Origin: Hydractinia symbiolongicarpus
Taxonomy: Eukaryota > Cnidaria > Hydrozoa > Anthoathecata > Hydractiniidae
Assembly (NCBI RefSeq): GCF_029227915.1
Contig: NC_079882.1
Location: 3,100,001-3,164,000 of the forward strand
Length of the DNA stretch: 64,000 nt
Direction: 5' to 3'
Shown one piece after another: positions 21,882 through 35,573 of the stretch (the stretch's first letter is position 1; each line of letters begins with the position of its first letter). The position numbers were made by a program, and so were the translations under genes. Under the pieces are notes generated by a model. The model saw nothing but the letters and a program-made list of their open reading frames with translations, had not been told where the DNA came from and made no database searches.

Positions 21882-24800
21882 GTAAATATTTGACAAGAAA
21901 AAAAATACGAAAGATTTATATTTAGCACCATTGCTGGCATTTGAAAACAATAAAAATAACAAACGTGAGGAAGAGACTTTCTAATTCTTTTCAGTGTGGT
22001 TGAGTCAGAAAATAAATGTTTGCCCAAAAATAACAGTGCATGTACTAAAAAAGATGTTTTCTTTTATTCATGTAAATCCTTCCCATCTTTTTGTGGCTAT
22101 GACGTAGTTACGTATTATCTGTGAAAAATATTGACTTTTCCCTTCTTTTAATCGGATGTATAAATGGTTAGACTTCTCAACACAGCTTTCCCTTGGAGAT
22201 CTTAAGCAGAGAAAAGAGTCCTCAAACAAAAGTAAGATTTGGTTATTTCGAACTGGAACACCACCGTTCCCAGGGATTATTTCCTGTCATGTTAAGAAGG
22301 TAAAAATCCGTAGAAACGAAGGTGAAACTGAAAGAAACTTGCTAAATCCTTATCAAACACGCGATTTTACTTATCAATCGAATAAAGACAAAGTTTTCCA
22401 GCCGTTAAACATTTACTTCTTTTTCTTTTTTCTATGTATGCTTTTAAAGCAAACCCTGGTGTGAGTAACAGGACGCCAGGAGCGTAAAGTACACGACTAA
22501 AATTAGCACGTGTTACGCTTGAGGTACTGTATCCCAGAAAAAAGTATGATAAAAATAACCCCGTAGCGAGCCGTTAAAATAACTTCCAGCCTACATTAAC
22601 ACTCGAGTACTTGAACTTTGTGATATTATCTGCTTAAAAGAATAAACATAACGAAATGGCATTTGATAAATATGATGGGAAACTTAAATCTAAAAAAGAT
22701 GAATTTCAAAGTTTTATTACCAAATATCCGTGCGAAAATGTTTTCTAAATTTAACTAATTAGCGCATTACCTTGTTCGATTAATGCTCCTTATATTTAAT
22801 CTCCGCCCCGTCGATTAACAGCGGAATGTGATAAGAACTGTTTGTAATCATCGAGACAACACGGCCTCTATTTTTGTTGGTTGACACAGACATAACAGTA
22901 TTTTAAATCTTTTAACTGATACTTAACAGACCCTTAGTATATATTTTTCATCCTATTACATTTCATGATGTTACATGAATATTTAAACTATATTATGACA
23001 GGAGTATTAACGAACAAAAATCGTGAGTCTCCCAAAAACTGATTCACAAAAGGGTTTTTGTGTTATCATATTTTCTAATCTGATTATGACCACACGCTTT
23101 TCAGTCGTCTGTGTTGAAAGTTCTTAAACATAAGTAAATTTATATTAATTGAATTCAGCTTATGAGGGAAACTACGTTTAACTTTTTTTGTTGTTGAAAA
23201 TTCGTTGCTATTATTGTGTTGTGTTACCTTTCTATAACACAAAAATCATTTTTATGGATTTTAGGGTCCGTTGTCATAACTTTGTTTACGTTCGTAATAA
23301 TAAATAATATTTGTCGTGTGGAGAACTGGGTACGAGAAAAATATAGGCAGACATTTTTAGTTGACTATCAAAACATATGATGGGTGACTATTAAGTGTTA
23401 TGATGCATTTGTGGTCTATAAGTAGTAAAAATATCCACAATAAACAATCTTCGATATTAATAGGCGGCTTAATGAATGATCATTCCGCGTCATGCCAAAG
23501 TTAAAAATTAATTACAGTAGTTGATCGCTCATACCACAAATTGTACACAAGCTGGCCATCTAATGAGAACTTTTTAATTAATATTAACTTATAGAGAGGC
23601 CAGGTTTTTTGATCTCCGGTCTCTTTCTATGTGGAAAATAACACATTACATATGGTTAAAGTTATGCGCCATTAGCTTAATATAATTATTCTCATGTAAC
23701 GAACGCATGACGAATTTTCTTAACCATGCTTAATCGAGTTATAAAAGTATGTTTAGAGAGGTCACAAAATGCGACTATACTTTCACCCTTATTAACGTCA
23801 AGTGTTGATGTGACTGGCAGAAACACAACATGGGTGTACGTAGTGCTAACATCGCAGGAGGGTGATATGAAAACTACTAAAATATTTTTGTTAGGGCGGA
23901 TAATATTTAAGTAAAAAAATCACTTTTCTTAAAAACGACCCAACCCTTTTTCGCCACATAATGATTGCAGCATAATTAAAACCATCAAACATGTGAGAAG
24001 TAAATTGAGGTTAATTCGTATAACTATTTGACTGCTTCTAACTTCAGTCAATGTTTATTTTATTTTTTAACTATTTTTTATTTCTGATCAAATTTTCATT
24101 TACGTTTGCATATACATTAAATATTTAAGCATCTCAGCAGGAAGAGAAAGTGAGACTGGGAGTACCACACAATGTTGAAAAATGAAGTCCGAGCTTACAA
24201 GTGGGTCGGGGTGGGGTTGGTACTCCGTAATAACGTCTCAGGGGCCACAAACCCCGGGGACGAGGTTGGTGCAGGGTGTATCATTATCCTAAAATAACAT
24301 TTATTTATGCACTTTTAAAGCGAGAAAAAGTGTCCAAAGGATTAGGATTTAAGCAAATATTTTATATTGTCTTGAGTGGAACCCAAACTCAAAGTGAATA
24401 AAACTTTTATGTATTTAAGACCACCAACAACTCAAAGTCATGAGGCAACAAAGATGGCCGACTTCTAAATCCTTTATTATCAACAAAGCTGACGCAATGG
24501 CATGGTTTTATCATCAACTTTTTTAAAAAGGTCTTATCGTTTTTAATTAGTACTTATTACACAGTTTGTGGCAATCACGTGTCACTCACAGAAATTACTA
24601 ATCCACTAATTAACTGAACAGCAAACACGAGGAAACGAAATTTAGCAATATTTTAAATAGTAAAAATATTCTTATATCCTGGCATCTAATATCATTCAAA
24701 TTGTCTTGTTCCGAATACGTTTAATTCTAACAGTTATATTTTACGTCAAGTCATTATTTTCCTTCCTCGGGGAAATATATTATATCTATCAGGCTTCAAT

Positions 24801-25601
24801 GGCGCTAGCTCTTGCTACATACACGTAGGATTAATTTTCATAAAAATATCCTGCTTTTTGTCTGCTTTATGTAAATGAAAAATATATCAATTATGTGTGA
24901 CGGTTACATGAACTAATGGTATGAAGACGCGACTTTCGGAATTTCATCAATGTTACAGGAACAAAATATCCGAAACCCAGTCGCTATTAGTTAACATGTT
25001 CCGTATCAACCTTGTTCCCAGGGAACTTTTTCTCTGTGAGGAACTTAACTATTCTGATGAACAAGAGACTTTGAGAATGAGAATGGTTCGTTATGCGCCT
25101 TATGATGCAATTATTTTCACGATGTTTGGTGGCAGTAACGGTAGTAGTAAACAGATGTTTCGTAACGTGCATAATTTCATCTGGCGCCGGCCTAATTTTC
25201 TTTGTCTGCCGAATTTCTTCTTTTCCGCTCTTAACAATACCCCATAGGTTACATCAAGACATATCAGTTTTGCTAAAAAAGTGAAATCATAACCTTTCCC
25301 CCTCAATATTTCTCTATTTAAAACTAGGTAGGGAATTTCTGTAATAGTATTTAAGCTATGGTACCAAGGCTAAAAACATATTTATCTAGTAAAAATAAAA
25401 AAAGCGAAATTTTAAACCAGGGAACATTTTTTTGCTGACCCAAAATTTGGACACTTTTCCTGTTTTTCTTCGATATGTGTACTCACACATGAATGTACAT
25501 AGTTAATGCATATTTTACGCCAGAAAAAATAAAAACAAACAGATTATATACCAGGCTTGAAGAAAATCTGTTTTGATTTTAATCTGATAAAAAAACCACA
25601 G
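21882..25601. other. Gene-poor stretch
   Basis: A+T-rich. Open frames at 22156-22464 (containing a good internal donor, AAA|gtaaga near 22229), 23726-23914 and 24921-25247 have ATG starts but no recognisable domain. 24175-24280 is relatively G+C-rich with the phrase CCCCGGGGACGAGGTTGG, similar to motifs near 28289 and 32650, and is probably a repeat fragment. Confidence 0.4.
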
Positions 25602-25762
25602 AGAGGGATGTTTTACAAGGAGTGGTCTTCCGTCATCTCAAACGTCGTCGCAACACCGACATGTCTGACATTGCGTTTAAACGACGTAATATAACCTATT
25701 GTTTTAAACCTCAGCCGTTGCCTGTTTATGCGCCTGTCAATTATTTCAATAAAAGGTGTTGA
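25602..25762 (+). CDS. Candidate terminal exon of an unrecognised + strand gene
   Basis: After a CCACAG acceptor the frame reads RDVLQGVVFRHLKRRRNTDM and continues through YCFKPQPLPVYAPVNYF to a TGA at 25760-25762. Its base composition is less A+T-rich than the flanks and the peptide is well balanced, which suggests coding. AATAAA overlaps the last codons (25748-25753). It could belong with the 21714 exon, but no linking exons were identified. Confidence 0.4.
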
Positions 25763-27030
25763 TCATTGACAATTTGCTTTCATAGTGATCGATCAAAACA
25801 AAAACTGTGATCTAAAGACGAAAACACGTCTTGACATCTTAATCAAACTCTTTGTGAGGCATAAAATTTAGTACAACTTGTGTGAACTTTAAAAAGTAGA
25901 ACGATACAGTAATTCTTTAATTCTCATATTATTCTTTATTATTATTCTTTCTTTAATTCTCATATTATTCGAGAAAAATTCAAATATTGAAATTGTTCAC
26001 ATTTACAGGTTTCATTGCATGTAGTAATGTCTAACCTAAAAAACTTGAGGTCTGATTTTGTCCTAGGTAAATCTTGAATTGAATAAGTGAGAAACACTTT
26101 ATCATGCTCGACATTAGCTGATATCATATAACCACTCTAAATGTTTTCACGATTAAAACCATGACGATTCTGCTACGAGAATCTACTTGTTATTTCAAGG
26201 TATACTTGGAAACAGTGGTGCGAATCTCTTGAACAAGTCAAGGGCTTTCACATAACTGTTTTAAAATGTGTTCTGTTTCTGCATGCAAGGAGATAGCGTG
26301 CGTGTAAAAGTTTTATTTAGCTTGAAACAACGCTGCAATTGTGAGAAAAAAATTAAGTCAAATTTGAGAGGTCGTCATGTCATTATGGAAACTAATTTTT
26401 TCCCAGTGGTCTATGAGACAGCCATAATTTCAATAATTGTTCAGTTCTTATTTGACCAATTCAAAAGTAATCAGTTTTCTTAATGAACATTAGAATATAA
26501 GTTACTACATAGATTAAGATTACAGAATATACAAAAATAGTAACGCTCTTTTCAATGGAAACTATATAATAATGTATATTTTTGGTTTTGCACAATCATT
26601 CAATTCTTTATCACAAGGGTCTTGTAAGCAACTTTATAAGCAACCAAAAACAACAAAAAACGAAGCAACTGGCAAACAAAAGCCCAGCTTATAGGGGGTA
26701 AATAAAAAAGGAGAACTTTTAGAAGCTCAAAAACATCTTAATAGCACAACAGCTAGCAAGAAAACACAGAATTCGGTTTTTCCAAAAGATGCACATTTCC
26801 TTGAATTGAAAACCCAATTTGTAAGAACGTTGAGGAGGTTGGTGTTGAACAAATGTGTGCGTCTGGAATTACTGACAAATAATTATTTTAATAAGTGTAT
26901 GTTTTTTTAAGATAACGTCAATATCTTTCATACATCTTCCAAGCTTAAAAAATAATCTTCAGCAGCGTAAATTTGACCGTATTTTTTAAAAAAACACAAA
27001 ATGGCATTTGAGGCTAAAAAAGAGTTAAAA
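25763..27030. other. Intergenic, nothing recognised
   Basis: A+T-rich sequence with short duplicated phrases (for example TTCTTTAATTCTCATATTATTC twice near 25914-25970). No gene or mobile element could be supported. Confidence 0.4.
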
Positions 27031-27210
27031 AGATATATAAAGATATATAAAGATATATAAAGATATATAAAGATATATAAAGATATATAAAGATATATAA
27101 AGATATATAAAGATATATAAAGATATATAAAGATATATAAAGATATATAAAGATATATAAAGATATATAAAGATATATAAAGATATATAAAGATATATAA
27201 AGATATATCA
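27031..27210. repeat. 10-bp satellite (AGATATATAA), 18 units
   Basis: Seventeen perfect copies (27031-27200) and one imperfect copy (27201-27210). The absence of variation among units suggests recent expansion. The minus strand is open throughout only because the unit lacks stop codons there; it is not a gene. Confidence 0.97.
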
Positions 27211-27257
27211 AATTAAGAGTCAGCTAAAATTTGCTGCTGACAAAAAAGCGTGCATTT

Positions 27258-29020
27258 TATTTTTTAATATAAAAAGGATAACAATTTTATTACTTGCACG
27301 TGACTGCTGACAATAGATTGAGATGTTGATCTGCTCCACCTACTGCGCTTCTTTTATCAACTGTTGTTTACTGCTGGTTGCTAATTCCTGTTTTTTATTC
27401 ACTTGCTGTAAACAAAATTCTCCAATTTTTTCGGCATACATTTTTCATTTAAAAACAAACACTTACTTCAATTTATCAATTTTCTCTAGAGCTTACTGTT
27501 TTAAAATAAAAAGTTGTGGAAACTGGATATCAGGTTTCCATCTTTAACTTTATTTTTATCTCGATTTTTAAAAATTTTTGCAACTTTGTCCTTAGGTCAA
27601 TTTATGTTTATTTATCATTTTTAAAAGATATTGGACGATTAGGATCAGTGGATTAAAAGCTAACAAAAGTAATTTGAAAAGCAGTTGTTTGAGTTTGTGG
27701 TTAAGCATTATGAAAAAATAAATTGCATTGATTGTAAAACGCAAACAAAAAAAAAACGTGTAGAAAACCAAAATGGGAACCCAAATCCTAAAATATCGGA
27801 CATAAAAGCTTAATAAATATAGATAAACACATCAGGTTGTTATAAGTACAATATTGCGCTGCAATACATCTAAGACTGACACTAATGCTAGAAACAGCTA
27901 CTTTTTGGTAGTACAAAGCAAGAAATATACAGTTAACAAAAAGATCAATTTTAACATCCTTTATAAAGCTTAACATCTTTGATTTTTTTTAAGGCCTGTT
28001 CATACGGTTTAAACTGGTTTGGCTAATATTTATCAAACGAATATCAATTTACAGGATAGAACATTTGCATTTTTGGTTTTAGAATGTATTCTGTATGTTG
28101 GATTGGGTTGAACTGTTCATAGCGTAGCTGAAGACGACATAACAAAAAAACTTGGTCCAAATTTTTATTTCAGTCATGTCACAAACTTCATCATGAGAAG
28201 CAGAACACTATTATGAATTTAAAAAAACTCATTTTTAATCCTAGAGTCTTTTAAGATAAACCTAGTTTTGAGGTTTTATCTCCAAGAGCTCTGGGGACGA
28301 GGATGTAAAAAGACGACACAAGAAAAAACATAAAACAGGATAAAACCATGAATGCATAAAAATGCCGTTATAAATAGATAAATTATATGGTAATTATAAA
28401 TATAGGATGTTAATAAAAAACAAGTGTGAAAAACAAATAATAATATATGTTATATGCAAACGATAGTGTCCGAGAAAATATTTCGTCATGATCATAATCA
28501 AGTTATATGCGTATAATATTTCGTCATAATCAAGTTGTGTACGTAGTGACAACATTGAGAAGGTCGCAGTAATTAATGCAATTAAGATTTTGAGGGTACT
28601 GGAAATCGAACAATCAAGTCGGGACAGAACAAATACGTTGTCGTGAAATCGAAATTAGCACTCCAATCATTTTTTGTTAACAAAAACTCTTTACGTAACA
28701 AGTTTATACGAACAATCTTAAAAGTAATAAATTTGCGATTCAAACAAAAAGACTTCGCCAAAAAAATTCGCTCCATTAAAAGTTTCGGCATTTTCAAATT
28801 TTCGTTACTGATTTAAAGGTACCTAAAAACTTAATAGTTAAAAAGCTAACGTTATTAAAAAAATGTGAAATATAAATAAAGTATGCGAACATTTAGAGAT
28901 TACCAGAAATACAATTTTTAAGAAGTCCAAAAAAACTTTTTAATAAAGGCAAAATTTCTTCAAATGTTAATTTTTGCAATAATTGCGTGAGTCGATTCAA
29001 GGTTAAACTTCTTTCGTTGT
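27258..29020. repeat. Left part of an old diverged direct duplication
   Basis: Three blocks recur further right in the same order and orientation: 27258-27470 with 29640-29850, about 28490-28720 with 31195-31455, and about 28865-28960 with 31965-32040. Identity looks near 80-85% with indels; block two of the right copy has an extra stretch of about 75 bp. Confidence 0.7.
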
Positions 29021-29639
29021 CAAGAAGAAATCTTACATTTTTTTCGAACTTTATATTTCACAACAGGGACTAATCAGTTTGGAATTATCTTGATATGCTT
29101 ATCGTCGTGTGACAATGCTTACGTCATCAAAATTCAAATGACGGATCGGCCTTATTGAAAAACAAAAGCCTTTGATTTCGACTTTCATAAAAACGAATCA
29201 GCATGCTTTTTTGTTAACTGCGTCACACGAAAACAAGGTATTTTTTTAATTTTTGGACTAATTATGACCTAAAACAATAACAGGGTGACAAAAAATCCAA
29301 TTTTAGCGTTACCGTCGTTTGCAGTATGCATTTTTGTTTACTATACCAAATTTGTTGAACATTAATCAAATTTGAGAACCTATCCAGGACACATGCTACA
29401 AGAAGATTGGCGCTACGGACGAGGCATATTGTGAAAGTGAAGCCGAAAAAATGATCCTGTCATGTTCGCAAAATTTTGTTTTAATTAGGCACTCTCCTTC
29501 GGGTTGTGTTTTATAAAAATCTAAAGATGATATTTCGCATCAGTAAGTTGCAGAATGTTTTTGCTTTTTTATAAATATAAACAAAATAGAATACCACTTA
29601 ATCCAAAGGTTTGAACAAAATAGAGGAAGTATGCAGGGA

Positions 29640-32100
29640 TTTAATATAAAAAGGATGACGATCTTATTACTTGCACGTGACTGGTGACAAAAGATTGAGC
29701 TGTTGATCTGTTGCACCTACCGCGCTTCTTTTATCAACTGTTGTATACTGCTCGTTGCTAATTCTTTGATTCTTTTATTCACTCGTTAAAAACAATTTTT
29801 TTTTATTTTGTTGGGATACTCTTTCATTTGAAAAAAGGTATGTCGCATTCACCAACTTCGTCTTCAAGATTCACTGCTAAATATGAAAAAAGGTGTGGAA
29901 AAGACTCTGGACACGAAGTTGCTACCTTTAACGTATTTTCAACTCTAACTAAAATTGGAAAGATTTATGCAACTTTATTGTCAGTCAGGTGATTTTGTAT
30001 TTATTATGCAATCACGGGATTAACGTGCAAGGTTCTTATTAGGCCGCAAAAGGCCATATTACAACCTTTAGAGGCCTGTGCAAGTAGTTGACGGTGTTCT
30101 AAGGTCAAGGAAAACGACTTAGGACGTCGTAGTCCATTAAAGGTGGAAGGGCTAGACCGATGATAACTTGCCTGGGCGTGTGGAACCACGTGACTTATTC
30201 AGATGTTAAAAAGTCCTTGATCTTGTCTTCGGTGAATAATTATTGAAAGTGATTAAATGATTGAAATAGTAGATAAAAGCTGACGAAGTTCTATTTATAA
30301 AAAGATTTTTGTGAGAATTTATATCATTTTTCTTCATTATGTTCTGATAAGGAAAGTGTAAAATAGGTTGCAGAGGATGATGAGCACAAATAGAAGTGGA
30401 ACAATATCATCTTTTGTTACCAGTGTTAAACGTGGCTATACAAAAAAAAATAAATAAATAAAAATAGAAAAGAATCAATTCGGTGATGAAAAAATATATT
30501 ACATTGATTGTTACAACTGAAATAAATGAATCATGCAGAAAAACAAAATCGTAAATTGACATCGTATAAATTAGTAAATAAATAAATAAATAAATGTTCT
30601 TTAAATTAAAAAAAAACGATCCCTAGTCTAGTCACCAGGTCCCTTGTATTTATTTGCAGGTACAAAATTTGTTTAAAAATTAGGTTCAAGTTTAAAGTGA
30701 GGTACTTTAAAGTGAGGCGCTGATTTTTTGAGGTCAGCTAGCCTTATTTACTGAGCTGAGATGCCGAAAAAGAATAAAATTTATCGATTGGGCTGAAATT
30801 TTAAAATGTGTACTGCGTTCAGCCCAGGTAGTCTCGATAAAGATTGCTTCGCTCATAATAAACGATTGTTTTCACAGAGTTAAAACAATAGCAAGATCTT
30901 GGCTAAGCGAGGCAGTTTTGGTTACAAAACCAGTTCACCTCATTGTAAACTGGGTAACCAAATTTATTACATGCGTTGGCTTGTAATAGATCCGTCCTCT
31001 AGGATGGAGAGTACATACTTGTTTAAAGGATAAAATACAAATAAGCAGATAATATGCAGTGTCCCAGTCAATAAGTGTAAGGAGTAAAACTTAATGTTAC
31101 ATTAGTTTTCCTTAAAATATTGTTTGGTAAAAGTTTTTATTAAAGATGGCAGAGAGTTTTAACTAAAGACGCCGATAATGTCGGCGAAAATATTTGTCAT
31201 AATGATAACCAAGTACGTAGTGACAACATTGAGAAAGTCGCAGTAATTAATGCAATTAAGATTTTCAGCGTAAACTCGAGTTCCGTTGATGTCGTCATGG
31301 AAAATATCAAATCTGAGTCTACGTCAGCGTTTATAATAAGGGTACTGGGAATCGAACAATCAAGTGGGGACAGAACAAATACGTTGCTGTGAAAACGAAA
31401 TTAGCACTTTGCAACTATTCTTTGTTAACAAAACGCTTTACGTAACATGTTTATACAAAAATGTATTAAATTTGCGATTGAAACTAAAAAAAAGGAAGGC
31501 TTAGCAGCTTTAACAATCATACTGTTCCTAAAACTTATCCAACATACTATTAACGTTTAGCAAAACACCTTAAAAACTAATCACAAGATTTTTGCATACT
31601 TTAGTTAGACGTTTAAATATTTTACTATTTTTTCTTTTATTTAACCAAATTACGAATATTTGTTCATACGATTAATTGAATGTCTATTCACGTTCTTTTT
31701 TGATAAATATGTTTTTTATTAGCAACGTTTCACCCATCGCTAGTACGCCGCCATTTTTAAATATTTGTGTCATGATTATCTGCCTCTTCCTGGCCACATC
31801 TGCTTAAAATAAAATCTACCTTACATTTTATCTTCAATATTGTACGTACGGCCAATCATCACAAGTATGAAATCGCGGGTAACAAAATTTTACATTTTTC
31901 TTCGCAAAACGAATAAAAACCTTATAGTCAGATAGCTAATGACACAAAACATGTAGCTTAAGTATAAAATGTGCGGACATTTAAAGATTGCCAGAAATAC
32001 AATCTTTAACAGGTCTAAAAAACTTAATAATAGTTTAAGGTACAGTATTTGCAAAAGTTATTTCTGCAAAAAGTGATTTCCATAAGTCGATTTAGGTCAA
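29640..32100. repeat. Right part of the old diverged direct duplication
   Basis: Counterpart of 27258-29020. Includes sequence absent from the left copy, among it a less A+T-rich island at 30005-30190 and an AAAT microsatellite at about 30572-30595. No gene recognised. Confidence 0.65.
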
Positions 32101-33483
32101 AGTATTTTCGTGACGTCCTGAATTCGAATTGTTGCCGATTGCGTCATATATCCTCCGTGAAGACGCTTCTTTTATGTTCAATTTTGTAGCGTGTATGCTC
32201 TATGAAAGAGTAAAGGCATCTTTTCTTCCCTTCTCTATAATAATAGCCGCATTTTGTCTGTTTGTGCGCAACATGACATCCACAGCATGTAAAGCTTCTG
32301 TGATCTTGCCGCAAAGTTTTATTTTATTTTTTTATAATTTATAACTCTGTTGTATTGTTTGTAATACTTATAAAGAATAGTTATGATTAGGATTTTTAAA
32401 AAAATAAATATGTTATTAAAAACTCCGTACGTGATCTATTTCTTTAATGTGTACGACCTGAAGTTATAGCGACGGCAGCATACATGGTGGACGTTTTAAC
32501 GTTGGGATGGTCATTTTGTAGATTGTTTCTAAGCTTTTTGTTTTCTAAAAGCTTTGTATTTTTTTGCATCTTTCTACCCATATATAAATCTTTAACAAAC
32601 CAATTATAATCAATTCAGAAGAAACGTCACCTGAAGCCAGTTAGTCACTCTCGTCCCCAGGGTTTATTTTATTTGTCGTCCTCTCTTATATCTTGGAGCA
32701 AGCTTATATCAAAAAGAAAAATAAACCTGAGGACGAGGGTTGCCAGTTAGTTAGCTAGCTAGCTATAACTAGCCTTATATATTCCTACCCTTAAAGTTTT
32801 TATTTAATTTGTTATAAGAACGTTTTATGTTTGTCAACATTACTTAATTTTGTGTTGAAGTTGGGCTATCTAGCTAGCTTTTTAGCTACGTTTTCCTGAA
32901 AAGTGAAAGTAACCAAATGGAGTTAACTACAACAAAATTCTTAATCAATCATTCTTATGCCAAATGCAGTTGTGTAGCTGCAACTTTTACTGTGATATGA
33001 ACTTTAGTGAGATAACAGGGTTTGGTTTCAGGCTATTTTAACGAAAAATATTCCGCAAAATCAAAATGCCGAGTGATTGTTTTAGCCAGACGGGCTCTTC
33101 CCTGTGTTTTTATTTGAATTGACTTTCCCATAATTAATGGAATAATAATCTTTACATATAGAAACGAGAACGAGAATTGGAAGGATAGATTAGTGGTACA
33201 CTTTTTTTTTATAAAAAAATTCCAAACTGAGATTATAGTACTACTTTGAAACTGCTAACTCGCAAAATATTGAGAAAATTTGAAATGTAAAGTGATAGTT
33301 GACAGGGATCTTTGTAAGAAGTGTTTTTGAAGTAAAAAACAGGCGTCTGACTCCATTCATTTTCTGAAAATCTCCTTTCAAAGTTAAGAAACATTCAGGA
33401 TGAATTCGAAAGTATGTTTTTGATATAAAAGAGGACTGTATACATGTATTAAACTATGATTTGAATTTTAAAATCGAACGATG
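32101..33483. other. Gene-poor stretch between the old duplication and the 33.5-kb ORF
   Basis: Contains the MITE at 32646-32741 and a short AGCTAGCTAGCT tract near 32752-32762. Otherwise nothing recognised. Confidence 0.4.
32646..32741. mobile_element. 96-bp MITE with 10-bp target duplication
   Basis: GCCAGTTAGT flanks both ends (32636-32645 and 32742-32751). Inverted ends read CTCGTCCCCAGGGTTTATTT (left) and CCTCGTCCTCAGGTTTATTT (from the right). A 9-10-bp duplication suggests a Mutator-like mobiliser, but the family is inferred only from that. Confidence 0.7.
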
Positions 33484-33842
33484 TTAAATTTTTAGAAGCA
33501 TTTCCAAAATGTAATCATGTATCATTCTAAAAACAGGTTTTTGGCGAGCATGCGTATTAGTAGATTTGGAATACTTGTAACCATAAGGTTTTCTTGAACA
33601 GGTTATTACACATACAAGCCACATCGATGTAAGCACTCCACACAGATGTGCGACATGCTGTACATCTACGATTAATTTTTGAACTTTCACGATAACTTTT
33701 TCCATCAAAAAAAGCAAAGGATTATTTTTGCCATGACAGGCTAAATAGAGGTTGTGAGCTGACATTGAACATTGGGAAGACTTTATCTCTGTAAGCACTT
33801 CACTAGATTTAGACACATTGCATACATGCACTAAGGCGCTGG
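33484..33842 (-). CDS. Candidate exon of an unrecognised minus-strand gene
   Basis: After a TTACCAG acceptor (minus strand) a frame runs about 118 codons to TAA at 33484-33486. There is no ATG at its beginning, so it would be an internal or terminal exon. The peptide includes SQCSMSAHNLYLACHGK and ends in FRMIHDYILEMLLKI, with seven cysteines, and looks protein-like. A second exon-like stretch with good signals lies at 33937-33876 (reads SKSIRSLKHRGRLRN), but its phase does not join this frame. Function unknown. Confidence 0.35.
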
Positions 33843-35573
33843 TAATTTTTTTAACTTTTTTAGGATCTTACTCACGAACAGGGTTAGAAGATTTCTCAGC
33901 CTGCCTCTGTGTTTAAGACTTCTTATAGACTTAGACCCTGTTAGATAAACTTTTGTAAAATACATTTCTTTGATAAATTTCTTCTTTGTTAAAATTTGAA
34001 TATCTGCCATTTAAAGATAATAGCGTTTAAAGGAAGGCAAACTCCATAACAAAAAAACTGAAATTAAACTAACCAAGAATTATGGAAACAGGCGTACCAA
34101 CTTAAATGGAGAATTTTTCATTGGTATTTTTGAGCTACTACACATCTGGACTTGAAAAATAGACTTTCAGTCTGAACAGGTTGCATTGTGATATTTTGCA
34201 GACCGGAATATGTGAAAACCAACTGCACCCCCACTGGATAAGCGAAACTTGATCTATTTTAATCAGAAAAATTTGTTATAATTTTATTTGGCAAATGTAT
34301 CAGTGTGTTAGATCAGTGTCTTAGAAATCAAAACAGTATAGAAAAGTATATATACCAACCCAAGTCAACTTTCAAGTTATTATAGATCTTCAAATTTAAA
34401 AGAAACGTGTATTTTATGGAAGTCACTAATACTTAAACAACAGCTATGGGGGCTGGACGGTTTGTAATAGTTTTTCTTTTACGAATTTTATTACATTCAC
34501 CTAGACAATATAAGACGATATATTACAGGTGTTAGCTGCTAAACAAGAAAAAACAAAATAGACAGGCTAAGATATTTTAAAATCCATACCCTAAAGTGTA
34601 TCTGAGATGTTGTTACATTCTATGACCCGAAATGAATAGTATAACCTTTTCATGAAAATCAAGGACAAAGGTTTTCAACTTGGTAGTAGACAAAGCAATT
34701 TTAAAGAGGCTGTACACCATGTAAAGTTTGGTTTAATATCTATCATGACATAAAAGGACGTACATAAAAGCCCATAAAAGCAGTATAAATTGATGAGAAA
34801 AATATATACATACTTTTTTCTGCCAAATTTGAAAAGTTCAATTCTCATGTGATACTAGGACTTGCTAACTTTGCCAACAATTAGTTCTTATAAAATTTTA
34901 GTTGTTATAAAAAATATTTCTTGAAAAAATTAATTCCCGCTTTTGGTCCTACTTTTTACATAACAAAATTGGCGCACATATGTACAAAAATCTGGAAACC
35001 TTTGTAAACTATCTGAAACTTTTCGTAAATAAAAATTTTTTTTAAACATTTTAGCTCATCACAAATTTTTAAATTACTGATTATCCATGGAACAAGACTT
35101 CATCAATGATATCAATCAGAAAAGCTATTGGCCTATATATTTTACAAACTACATTTGGAATTAAATTATGGCCAATAATTCCACTAAGGATTTTGTTGAT
35201 GACAGAAAAGTAATCCAGTTCCTTTTTAATTTTCTTAAGGTTGGCTTTTATGACTTAAAGAAGTTAAATTTTTATAGCGAGGTCAGACTTGTCGATTGCA
35301 ATTTTTGAAAAACTGTTCCGAATTTTTTGATTTCACCTTTGAGATTAATAATCTCTTTTAAACCAATTAAAACGCTTTTTTAGCATATTTAATGTGTATA
35401 CATTTTATGTGTATACATATGTGTATACAATATACATTTTCTTGATCACTGCTTTAAGCTTTACACAATAGAGGCAACGTGAAAACAAAGTTTGAATTAT
35501 TTTTGTGTGTGAATGGATTGCTGACGTCATCAACGTTCAAATGACCCTTCTTTTTCATTTTTATCCTGTCTCA

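Noticed and set aside
24921-25247. 108-codon ATG-initiated ORF
   Set aside because: No domain or transcription signals, and it contains a phrase (INLVPRE) that looks repeat-derived; not strong enough to call.
27031-27210. CRISPR-like array
   Set aside because: Pure tandem repeat without spacers in an animal genome.
27014-27211. 65-codon minus-strand frame made of ISLYIFIYLY repeats
   Set aside because: It is only the translation of the 10-bp AGATATATAA satellite; the unit has no stop on that strand.
30005-30190. Less A+T-rich island with a 61-codon minus ORF
   Set aside because: Composition is distinct but no ends, duplications or protein similarity could be recognised.
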